A DNA stretch of 12,704 nt from JAWLCG01 sp041687295. Its GTDB lineage: Bacteria; Planctomycetota; Phycisphaerae; SM23-33; FEN-1343. The notes under the pieces were generated by a model, which saw only the letters and a program-made list of their open reading frames with translations, was not told where the DNA came from and ran no database searches. The DNA is taken from contig JAWLCG010000115.1 of assembly GCA_041687295.1 (NCBI GenBank), positions 1 to 12,704 on the forward strand, in the 5' to 3' direction. The position numbers and the translations under genes are program-made. Shown here piece by piece: positions 5,270-10,930 of the stretch (its first letter is position 1; each line of letters starts with the position of its first letter).

Positions 5270-6568
5270 CTACTGGTACTCCGGCAGGATGTCCGCATGC
5301 GCCGCGATGCAGGCGTCCATCGCCGCCCGGCCGGCGGCCTTGTCGGTGATCGTCGGGTCGAGCTCGACGGCCTGGTGGACGCCCTGTCGGCTGCGCTGGC
5401 GGGCGGCGCGGACGATGGCCGCCGTCACCTCGACCGTCCGGGCGCACAGCGGCAGGATGGACTCGGGCAGCGTCAGCGTCTCGGGCTCGGCTGCGCCGGT
5501 CGAGATGCGGCAGGGGGTCTCGACGAAGACGCCTTCCGGCAGGTTGGCGATCTGCCCGGCGTTGACGAGGTTGAGCCCCTCCAGCCGAACGGGCGCGCCG
5601 CCGGCGAAGGCGGCCACGAAGTCGATGGGCTTCTCCCACGCCACGTGCTCCAGCAGGGCGGTCGGCTCGAGCGCACCGTCGGCGACGGCCGAGAGCTGCT
5701 CCATCCGGCGGCGGCGCTGCTCGGGGTCGCCGTGGAAGGGCGGCTCGTGCAGGCCGGTCGTCAGGTCGGGCTCGAGGAAGTCGCGGATGTGCGAGTCGCC
5801 GGCGGCCGGCAGGTAGCCGGTCTGGCGGGCGAGGGCGTCGGTGACGGGCTGGCCGGTCGTGCCGCCCTCGGCGAGGCGCTGGCGGACGACGGGCAGCAGG
5901 TCCTCGTCGGTGGCGCGGTCGCGCAGGGCGAGGATCCAGCTGAAGTGGTTGAGCCCGCCGTTGGTGATCGCGTAGGCGGCCCGCGGCTCGGCGAAGGGGT
6001 AGACGCTGCCCTGGCCCGTCAGAAGCTTCCAGGGCCTCGCGTAAGCCATGATGGCCACCGCGCAGAAGCCGGCCGTCTTCACGCCCGCCTCCTGGGCCGC
6101 CTGGCAGACCCGCGGCAGGGGGTTGGCCACGCTCAGCAGCCAGGCGTCCGGGCAGACGGCCCGCATGTCGGCGGCGAGCTGCTCGATCAGGGCGATCTGC
6201 CGCAGCGAGTAGCTGATGCCCGCGATGCCGCCGAACTCGCTCATCTTGTGGTCCGGGGCCAGCCGAGCGACGATGGCTGCGTCCATCTCAAACCGCCGCA
6301 GCCCCTCCCGGGCGGCCGAGCAGACCACGAAGTCCGCCCCGGCCAGGCCCGCACGCCAGTCCGTGTGCGTCGTGATCCGCGCCGGCACGCCGACGCTCTC
6401 GGCCATCCGCCGGCCCACGCCGGCCATCAGCTCGACGCCCTCCTTCGACACGTCGATCAGCGCCAGCTCGACGTGGCTGAGCCGATGCTCGAGGTACACC
6501 TGGGCCAGAAAGCTCGGCCCGAACACGTAGCTGCCCGCACCGACCAGCGCGATCTTGATGTCCGCCAT
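5270..6568 (-). CDS. Glycoside hydrolase family 4, NAD- and Mn-dependent
   Basis: 432 aa, a normal GH4 length. GH4 enzymes cleave glycosides in the cytoplasm by transient oxidation of the sugar, using NAD+ and a divalent metal. The Rossmann nucleotide loop is IALVGAGSYVFG (6-17). Asn149-Pro150 (SVANPLPR) is the substrate-binding pair. The metal ligands are present as Cys169 (GFCAVA) and His208 (NGGLNHFSW). NLPEGVFVETP (342-352) and the closing HQAVELDPTITDKAA (398-412) are also typical. The residues after Cys169 are Ala-Val-Ala rather than the His or Asn/Asp seen in characterised members, so substrate (alpha or beta, galacto, gluco or uronic, phosphorylated or not) is open. Start ATG 6568 has GGAG 6 nt upstream. 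The octamer array at 6584-6635 lies right behind that site and may control the gene. Confidence 0.92.
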   Translation of the reverse strand: MADIKIALVGAGSYVFGPSFLAQVYLEHRLSHVELALIDVSKEGVELMAGVGRRMAESVGVPARITTHTDWRAGLAGADFVVCSAAREGLRRFEMDAAIVARLAPDHKMSEFGGIAGISYSLRQIALIEQLAADMRAVCPDAWLLSVANPLPRVCQAAQEAGVKTAGFCAVAIMAYARPWKLLTGQGSVYPFAEPRAAYAITNGGLNHFSWILALRDRATDEDLLPVVRQRLAEGGTTGQPVTDALARQTGYLPAAGDSHIRDFLEPDLTTGLHEPPFHGDPEQRRRRMEQLSAVADGALEPTALLEHVAWEKPIDFVAAFAGGAPVRLEGLNLVNAGQIANLPEGVFVETPCRISTGAAEPETLTLPESILPLCARTVEVTAAIVRAARQRSRQGVHQAVELDPTITDKAAGRAAMDACIAAHADILPEYQ

Positions 6569-6583
6569 TGGAGGCTCCGTGGC

Positions 6584-6635
6584 GTTAATGGGTTAACGCG
6601 TTAATGGGTTAATAGGTTAATCGGTTGACTCGTTA
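6584..6635 (-). promoter_or_regulatory. RTTAAC octamer array upstream of GH4
   Basis: In the direction of the gene, six complete octamers plus a half unit run without gaps: TAAC, then GAGTCAAC, CGATTAAC, CTATTAAC, CCATTAAC, GCGTTAAC, CCATTAAC, ending 15 nt before the GH4 start codon with only the ribosome binding site between. The array is AT-rich against the surrounding DNA. The same octamer unit, in the same orientation to its gene, forms the array at 11827-11914 before gap. Confidence 0.8.
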
Positions 6636-6678
6636 CTGCGCGGGTACTTCCCAGGGGTAGCGCGCTCGGAGGGGGCAC

Positions 6679-6712
6679 TTCTCCAAGCCTCCGGATGCCA
6701 TCCGTGGGGGCC
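6679..6712 (+). repeat. CCCACGGAT palindrome, copy 5, decayed
   Basis: CTTCTCCAAGCC (6679-6689) then TCCGGAT-GCC-ATCCGTGGGGG. The flanks identify the family, but the left arm has two substitutions (TCC for CAC), leaving a 5-bp stem CGGAT/ATCCG (6692-6696 and 6700-6704) plus weak outer pairs. It lies about 70 nt downstream of the DUF2959 stop. Confidence 0.65.
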
Positions 6713-6780
6713 TTGAAAGGGTCAGGAGTCCGGAACCTGTTCCTTCCCGCGAGGCGTAGCGTCCCGAGAGGTTTTCGCCG

Positions 6781-7440
6781 TTACGGCCCGCCCATCTGTT
6801 CGATGAAGGCGTTGGCCTCGTCGATGGAGCGGTTCATGTCCTCGATGAGCAGGTTGATGTCTCGCTCCAGCTCGAGCGAGACGGCCTGGAGCGAGGCGAT
6901 GGCGCGGGCGTTGAGGTTGTGCTTGAGGAAGAGCACCTGGTCGCTGAAGGCGTCCAGGACGGGCTGCATCTTCGACTCGGCCCGTTCCATGGCCGTGATG
7001 AGCTGGTCGTAGCGGCGGCGGGTTTCGCGGAGCTCGCGCTCGCTGGCCCGGCGGAGGCTGGGGTCGTTGTACTGGTCCAGCTCGTCCTGCCACTCGTCGA
7101 ACAGGGCCTCGGACACGTTGCGGACCGAGTCGATCCGCTGGCTGACCTCGTCGGCGCGGGCCTGGCTGCGGTCCAGCTCGTCGCTGAGCCGGTCGTACTT
7201 GGCCTCCAGGTCGCCGCCCTGGACGTGCACGACGCTGCGGAACTGCTCCAGGGCGTCGGCGAACTGCGTGCGGGCCTCCTGCTGGCTGTCCCGGGCCTTC
7301 TCCACGCGGTCGACCAGAATGTCCCGCTTGTGTACGCCGAGCCTCTCCCACGCGCCGTAGTACGCCGATTGGCACCCGCCCAGGGCGGAGGCGAGCAGGA
7401 ACCCTGTCAGCAGCCGTAGAGCGATCCGTGAGCGATACAT
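6781..7440 (-). CDS. DUF2959 family lipoprotein
   Basis: 219 aa. A lipoprotein signal ends in the lipobox ALGGC, with Cys23 as the predicted lipidated residue, so the mature protein should be anchored on the periplasmic side of a membrane. The body closely follows the DUF2959 pattern: SAYYGAWERLGVHKRDILVDRVEKARDSQ (25-53), VHVQGGDLEAKYDRL, ALFDEWQDELDQYNDPSLRR, and LKHNLNARAIASL near the C-terminus. It is almost entirely helical with heptad-like spacing, so coiled-coil or bundle structure is likely. The family has no assigned biochemical function that I know of. Start ATG 7440 is fixed by AAGGAGG (7445-7451), the lipobox, and a promoter at 7500-7527; an upstream in-frame ATG at 7554 would bury the signal peptide and lies beyond the promoter. 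Same strand as rsgA but separated by 328 nt. Confidence 0.9.
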   Translation of the reverse strand: MYRSRIALRLLTGFLLASALGGCQSAYYGAWERLGVHKRDILVDRVEKARDSQQEARTQFADALEQFRSVVHVQGGDLEAKYDRLSDELDRSQARADEVSQRIDSVRNVSEALFDEWQDELDQYNDPSLRRASERELRETRRRYDQLITAMERAESKMQPVLDAFSDQVLFLKHNLNARAIASLQAVSLELERDINLLIEDMNRSIDEANAFIEQMGGP

Positions 7441-7499
7441 GGTGCCTCCTTGGACGGAACCCGATCGGCTGGACCCGAGGGCCCCTGCCCCATACCCGA

Positions 7500-7527
7500 A
7501 GGATACACCCAACGGCGCCCGGGTCAA
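7500..7527 (-). promoter_or_regulatory. Sigma70-type promoter of the DUF2959 gene
   Basis: On the minus strand TTGACC (7527-7522) is followed after 16 bp by TATCCT (7505-7500), about 60 bp upstream of the start codon at 7440. Confidence 0.6.
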
Positions 7528-7572
7528 GGCGCCGCTTGGCCGGCGGTCCGGCACGCAAGCCCCACCCGACGC

Positions 7573-7616
7573 CGAAGGTGGGACGCCGCTTCGCTCTGTC
7601 CCAGCCTACAGGTACG
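7573..7616 (+). repeat. TGGGAC/GTCCCA repeat with CAGCCTACAGGT tail, copy 2
   Basis: GAAGGTGGGAC...TGTCCCAGCCTACAGGTACGC matches 5191-5233 over its whole length. The arms here are TGGGAC and GTCCCA where copy 1 has TGGGGC and GCCCCA, a G-C to A-T pair exchange that keeps the stem. Confidence 0.6.
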
Positions 7617-7621
7617 CACCA

Positions 7622-7713
7622 ATTCAGAAGACCCCGGGCAAGCCCGGGGCTATATACGGAGAACCCGAAACCCTCTGTGGGTCTTCCTCTGGGTTCTCTG
7701 TGTCCTCAGTGGC
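7622..7713 (-). repeat. Composite CACAGAGGA array plus GC palindrome, copy 1
   Basis: Read on the minus strand: GGCCACTGAGGACACAGAG, degenerate CCCAGAGGA/CCACAGAGG units, a short linker, then TATATAG, CCCCGGGC-TT-GCCCGGGG and TCTTC. The palindrome is at 7632-7649. The same order of blocks occurs on the plus strand at 11583-11672. Confidence 0.75.
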
Positions 7714-7734
7714 CCATCCTCCGCGGTCGAAGAA

Positions 7735-7758
7735 CCCCCGGCATGCCGGGGGCTATAT
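7735..7758 (+). repeat. GC palindrome plus TATAT box, copy 3, exchanged arms
   Basis: CCCCCGGC (7735-7742), AT, GCCGGGGG (7745-7752), then CTATAT. Relative to the other copies the fifth pair is C-G instead of G-C, and both arms changed together. It lies 16 nt downstream of the rsgA stop codon. Confidence 0.7.
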
Positions 7759-7768
7759 GAGGGCAGGG

Positions 7769-8911
7769 TCAGTCTTCGAGGGACTCGAGGATGCGGAGGT
7801 AGCTGTCGTAGCGGCGGTGGGGGATGCGGTCGAGCTCGACGGCCCCGCGGACGGCGCAGCCGGGCTCGTGGGTGTGGGTGCAGTTGCGGAACTTGCACTG
7901 GGGGGCGAGCTCGGCGATCTCGGGGAAGTACCAGGGCAGGGCGGCGACGGCGAGGTCCAGGCCCAGTTCGCGGATGCCGGGGGTATCCACCACCTGTCCG
8001 CCGAAGGGCAGCTCGTAGAGCGTGGCCGTCGTGGTGGTGTGGCGGCCCCGGGCGTCCTGGCGGCGGACTTCGCGGGTGACCAGCTCCAGGTCGGGCACGA
8101 GGGCATTGAGCAGGCTGCTCTTGCCCACGCCGCTGGCGCCGGCCAGGACGCTCTTGCGGTCGCGCAGCAGGTCGCGGACGGCCTGGAGATTGTCGCCCTC
8201 GATGGCCGAGACCTCGACCCATTCGACGCCCAGTTCGCGGTACTCGCCCAGCAGGTTGCGGTCGGGGGTGCCCAGGTCGGTCTTGTTGATGATCAGCCGC
8301 AGGGGCAGCTCGCCCCGCTCGGCCACGATGAGGTAGCGGTCGAGCAGCCGGCGGCGCAGCGGGGGCTGGGCCACCGAGGCGACCACGACCAGCTGCTGCA
8401 TGTTGGCGGCGATGACCTTCTCGGAGACCTCGGCGTTCCAGGGGTCGCGCCGCTTGGCGCTGCTGGGCTGGGGGCGGCTCAGGGCGGTCTCGCGGGGCGC
8501 CCGCTGGAGGATCAGGGCGTCGACGCGGTTGAGGTCGCTCTGGCGGGCCTGGTCGCTGGCGTCGACGGCCTCGGTGGTCAGGCCCAGCGTGACGATATCG
8601 CCCACGGCCAGGGCGCTGGCGTTGGGCGGCGGGCGGAACGTGCCGGCCAGGCCGCAGAGCAGCTCGCCCCGGTCGGCCAGGCGGACCAGGGCGCCGCCGG
8701 GGTAGAGGTGCACCACCACGCCGGTGAGCCGCTCGTCGGTCAGGGCCCGCTCGTCGGCGAAGATGGCGGCGTCCTGGGCTTGGCCCGGCAGGCGGACCCG
8801 CCGCTGGCCGAGCCGACGGTGCGACTCGGCCTCCTCGGTCTGGTCGGTGTGCGTGCGGTGCAGCCGGCTCCAGTCCTTGCGATGCTGGCTCTTGCCCTTG
8901 CGCTTGGCCAT
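7769..8911 (-). CDS. rsgA: Ribosome small subunit GTPase RsgA
   Basis: 380 aa. RsgA is a circularly permuted GTPase that binds the 30S subunit late in its assembly and couples GTP hydrolysis to its own release. In order: a basic N-terminal extension (1-20), an OB-fold region (about 60-115), the permuted G domain with NKTD (G4, 209-212), VSA (G5), GASGVGKSS (P-loop, 258-266), RHTTTT (G2) and DTPG (G3, 309-312), then the zinc site with Cys339, Cys344, His346 and Cys352 in QCKFRNCTHTHEPGCAV. All key residues are present. Start ATG 8911 precedes MAKRKGK; GGAG lies 4 nt upstream and a promoter at 8946-8974. The frame stays open to 9241, but that part overlaps the divergent small gene and is not credible. 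It is divergent from the DUF6132-like gene. Confidence 0.96.
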   Translation of the reverse strand: MAKRKGKSQHRKDWSRLHRTHTDQTEEAESHRRLGQRRVRLPGQAQDAAIFADERALTDERLTGVVVHLYPGGALVRLADRGELLCGLAGTFRPPPNASALAVGDIVTLGLTTEAVDASDQARQSDLNRVDALILQRAPRETALSRPQPSSAKRRDPWNAEVSEKVIAANMQQLVVVASVAQPPLRRRLLDRYLIVAERGELPLRLIINKTDLGTPDRNLLGEYRELGVEWVEVSAIEGDNLQAVRDLLRDRKSVLAGASGVGKSSLLNALVPDLELVTREVRRQDARGRHTTTTATLYELPFGGQVVDTPGIRELGLDLAVAALPWYFPEIAELAPQCKFRNCTHTHEPGCAVRGAVELDRIPHRRYDSYLRILESLED

Positions 8912-8945
8912 AATACTCCAGGTGAGGGTACGTTCCGTGAGCCTC

Positions 8946-8974
8946 ATTGTCCCGCGCAAGGGTCGGCCGATCAA
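8946..8974 (-). promoter_or_regulatory. Candidate rsgA promoter
   Basis: Minus-strand TTGATC (8974-8969), 17 bp, GACAAT (8951-8946), ending 34 bp before the rsgA start. It shares the TTGATC -35 with the lyase-like gene promoter. Confidence 0.5.
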
Positions 8975-9004
8975 GCCCCGCCGGCCAGCACCGAAGGAGT
9001 TGGC

Positions 9005-9187
9005 ATGGAGATCTGGGCACGCGTGGCCGCCGGCGGCATCGTCGGGGCGATCCTGGGCTACCTGCTGGGCCGGGCCCGTGTCTGCAGCGGACCGCACTGC
9101 CACGCCCGCGCCAGCACCGTCGCCACTATCCTCGGCGGGGCCATCTTCGGCGCGGCCATGGGATACTTCCTCGCCGTCCGGCCCTGA
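9005..9187 (+). CDS. Small membrane protein, DUF6132-like
   Basis: 60 aa. Two hydrophobic glycine-rich helices (about residues 5-23 and 38-57) flank a short loop, GRARVCSGPHCHARAS, with Cys27 and Cys32. The layout and a Cys-x4-Cys loop resemble small DUF6132-type proteins, which carry a loop with paired cysteines (GCxSGxCPIT-like); I place it there from memory of the pattern, and the match is not close. Function is unknown; the cysteines could form a disulfide or bind metal. Coding is well supported by AAGGAG at 8994-8999 with a 5-nt spacer and strong third-position GC. It is divergent from rsgA across 93 nt and followed 14 nt after its stop by a stop-anchored repeat. Confidence 0.75.
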   Translation: MEIWARVAAGGIVGAILGYLLGRARVCSGPHCHARASTVATILGGAIFGAAMGYFLAVRP

Positions 9188-9201
9188 CGGCCAGGCCGAT
9201 C

Positions 9202-9305
9202 GCGCCCGCGGGTCTGCAAGCTGGGCTCGGCCCAAGCCCACGGATTGCCATCCGTGGGCATTTGTGGCGGGCCGGCCATCTGGCGGCCCAGTTCACCCGC
9301 ACGTT
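9202..9305 (+). repeat. Stop-anchored CCCACGGAT repeat, copy 6
   Basis: Leader GCGCCCGCGGGTCTGCAAGC begins 14 nt after the TGA at 9185-9187. It is followed by CTGGGCTCGGCCCAA, the perfect 10-bp hairpin GCCCACGGAT (9236-9245), loop TGCC, ATCCGTGGGC (9250-9259), and a weaker GGCGGGCCG...CACCCGCACG tail. Nearly identical to 4341-4400, with the last stem pair exchanged from A-T to T-A. Confidence 0.85.
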
Positions 9306-9344
9306 CGGTAAGGAAATGGTCTCGACCGTTTTGCTCGCGGACCT

Positions 9345-9441
9345 GCGGGCGCGTTGTGCCGGGTCAGGCACGGCCCGGCCGAGATGCCCACGGATGGCAA
9401 TCCGTGGGCTTGGACAAAACTTCTGCTCAACCCGCAGGCGC
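9345..9441 (-). repeat. Stop-anchored CCCACGGAT repeat, copy 7, inverted
   Basis: On the minus strand the leader GCGCCTGCGGGT (from 9441 down) begins 14 nt after the TAG of the DUF2007-like gene. Then come GCAGAAG...TCCAA, the hairpin GCCCACGGAT (9409-9400), loop TGCC, ATCCGTGGGC (9395-9386), CATCTCGGCCGGGCCG and CGGCACAACGCGCCCG. It faces the copy at 9202 head-on in the convergent gap. Confidence 0.85.
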
Positions 9442-9455
9442 AAGCGCAAAATGGT

Positions 9456-9896
9456 CTAGAACTCCTCTTCCTCCTCCTCTTCCTCCTCCTCCTCGTCGTC
9501 ATAGCTGAGGTCGTCCTCGGCCTGCTCTTCCTCGAAGCCCTCCAACTCGTCCTCTTCCTCCTCGTCCTCCTCGAGGTCCTCCTCGTTGAGCAGGAAATCG
9601 GTGCGGTCGGTGCGGTCGGCGATGACCTCCATGGCCTCGTCGAGCATCGACTGGGGGACCAGGATGGGGATGCCCTGGGCGGCCTCGGGGGGCGGCTCGT
9701 CGTCGGGGGCCTCGGTGGCCAGGATGGCCGGGATGTCGTGGTCGCTCAGCAGGGCCTGGAGGTCCTGGGCCTCGTCCACGTCGCGGGCGGCGATGACGGG
9801 GACGTACTCGTCCTCCTCGAAGAGCTCCTCGTCGGGCTCGAACTCGTCCTCGGGCCCCTCGGGCCGAAAATCCCTGTCGCGGTTGCGGGCGGCCAT
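9456..9896 (-). CDS. DUF2007-like domain protein with acidic poly-Glu tail
   Basis: 146 aa, pI clearly very low. Residues about 30-94 fit the small DUF2007 (putative signal-transducing) fold: YVPVIAARDVDEAQDLQALLSDHDIPAIL, then GIPILVPQSMLDEAMEVI, the usual beta-alpha-beta with an EA...L motif. Before it lies an acidic arm (EDEFEPDEELFEEDE); after it a long acidic tail ends in SYDD, eleven consecutive Glu (135-145) and Phe146. The tail is coded by GAG with two GAA, that is, a triplet microsatellite, so its length may vary between strains. No function is established for the fold. Start ATG 9896 has AAGGAG at 9903-9908 and a promoter at 9949-9976. Divergent from the M48 gene. Confidence 0.8.
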   Translation of the reverse strand: MAARNRDRDFRPEGPEDEFEPDEELFEEDEYVPVIAARDVDEAQDLQALLSDHDIPAILATEAPDDEPPPEAAQGIPILVPQSMLDEAMEVIADRTDRTDFLLNEEDLEEDEEEEDELEGFEEEQAEDDLSYDDEEEEEEEEEEEF

Positions 9897-9948
9897 GGTC
9901 GTCTCCTTGCGCATCGGGCGTGGCTGGGGTGTGTCGGTGGCACCGGTT

Positions 9949-9976
9949 ATTGTGCCCACGGGGCGGCTCATTTCAA
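9949..9976 (-). promoter_or_regulatory. Candidate promoter of the DUF2007-like gene
   Basis: Minus-strand TTGAAA (9976-9971), 16 bp, CACAAT (9954-9949), about 50 bp upstream of the start codon and its AAGGAG site. Confidence 0.5.
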
Positions 9977-10105
9977 GGGGGTGCGGGCGGGCCATGGCTG
10001 GCCGGCCAGGCCGGCAGGTCCTACACTAACAGGGGGAGGGGCAGACCAGCAAGGCAATGGGATCGGCCGGCGGCTGGGCCGTCGCGGCCGGACAGGGAGA
10101 CGAGC

Positions 10106-10921
10106 ATGAATCGAACAATCCTGATGGTGGCGCTGGTGGGGACGATGGGCCTGGGGCTGGCTGGCTGCGGGACCAACCCCGTCACCGGCGAGCGGGAGCT
10201 GATGCTCATCAGCACCGAGCAGGAGATCGCCATGGGCCGCGAGGCCGCCCCCCAGCTGGCCGAGGAACTCGGCGGGCTCGTGCCCGACCCGACCCTCCAG
10301 CAGTACATCCAGCAGGTGGGCACCCGGGTCGCCGCCAACAGCCATCGGCCCGAGCTGGACTACCAGTTCGCCCTTGTCCGCAGCGAGCAGCCCAACGCCC
10401 TGGCCCTGCCGGGCGGGTACATCTTCATCACGCAGGGGCTCTTCGAGCGGATGGGCAACGAGGCCGAGCTGGCGGCCGTGCTGGGCCATGAGGTCGCCCA
10501 CGTGGCCGCAAGGCACAACATCCAGGGGCTGCAGCGGGCGATGGGCGTCCAGTTGTTCGCCGAGGTGCTCGGGGCGGTCATCGGCGGCACGGGCGGCTCG
10601 GTGGCCCAGGCCGGTACCCAGATCGCCGGGGGCATGTTCAACCTCCGCTACAGCCGATCGGCCGAGTACGAGGCCGACCTGCTGGGCATGGAGTATCTCG
10701 CCCGTTCCAACTACAACCCCTACGGCATGGTGCTGCTGCTGGAGACGCTGTCCGAGCTGGGCGGCGGCGGCGTGGAGATGCTCCAGACCCACCCGCTGAC
10801 CGAAAACCGCATCGCCGAGGTGCAGCAGGTCTTCCGCCAGGAGTACCCCAATTACTCGCCCGAGGAGCCGCGGGGGTTCAACACCGAGACCTTCCGGCGG
10901 ATGCAGGCCCGCCTGCGGTAG
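10106..10921 (+). CDS. M48 family metalloprotease lipoprotein
   Basis: 271 aa. A lipoprotein signal ends in GLGLAGC, with Cys21 as the predicted lipidated residue. The mature protein starts CGTNPVTGERELMLISTEQEIAMG, the standard opening of the LoiP/BepA-like branch of M48. The zinc motif HEVAH is at 128-132 (His128, Glu129, His132) and the third ligand is Glu187 in SRSAEYEAD. The THPLTENRI block near the C-terminus completes the set. Such proteases sit on the periplasmic side of an envelope membrane and handle misfolded or unassembled envelope proteins. There is no TPR region, so it is closer to LoiP (YggG) than to full-length BepA. Start ATG 10106 has AGGGAG 6 nt upstream; a TACACT at 10022 could be a weak -10. 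The next gene starts 9 nt after the stop, so the two are probably co-transcribed. Confidence 0.93.
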   Translation: MNRTILMVALVGTMGLGLAGCGTNPVTGERELMLISTEQEIAMGREAAPQLAEELGGLVPDPTLQQYIQQVGTRVAANSHRPELDYQFALVRSEQPNALALPGGYIFITQGLFERMGNEAELAAVLGHEVAHVAARHNIQGLQRAMGVQLFAEVLGAVIGGTGGSVAQAGTQIAGGMFNLRYSRSAEYEADLLGMEYLARSNYNPYGMVLLLETLSELGGGGVEMLQTHPLTENRIAEVQQVFRQEYPNYSPEEPRGFNTETFRRMQARLR

Positions 10922-10930
10922 GCCCCCGCG

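Larger units (their letters stand above)
7441..7768. other. Intergenic region of composite repeats
   Basis: 328 nt between DUF2959 and rsgA, no gene seen. Right to left it holds the palindrome copy at 7735, a CTCTGTG-type array (7665-7713), the palindrome copy at 7632, the TGGGAC/GTCCCA repeat at 7573 and the DUF2959 promoter. No CCCACGGAT copy is present here; the rsgA 3' end is marked instead by the palindrome at 7735-7752, 16 nt from the stop. Confidence 0.7.

Noticed and set aside
3528..5816. Open plus-strand frame of 762 codons across the MgtC-like gene, the small ORF and the GH4 end
   Set aside because: It is Arg/Gly/Pro-rich, runs out of frame through well-supported genes and through repeats, and has no recognisable domain. 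Long frames like this are expected in DNA with strong third-position GC.
5297..6604. Open plus-strand frame of 435 codons antisense to GH4
   Set aside because: Complementary to a clear GH4 protein and runs into the octamer array; no motif.
8912..9241. Longer rsgA start at 9241
   Set aside because: It would overlap the DUF6132-like gene, its ribosome binding site and the rsgA promoter, and adds 110 residues without any match to the family.
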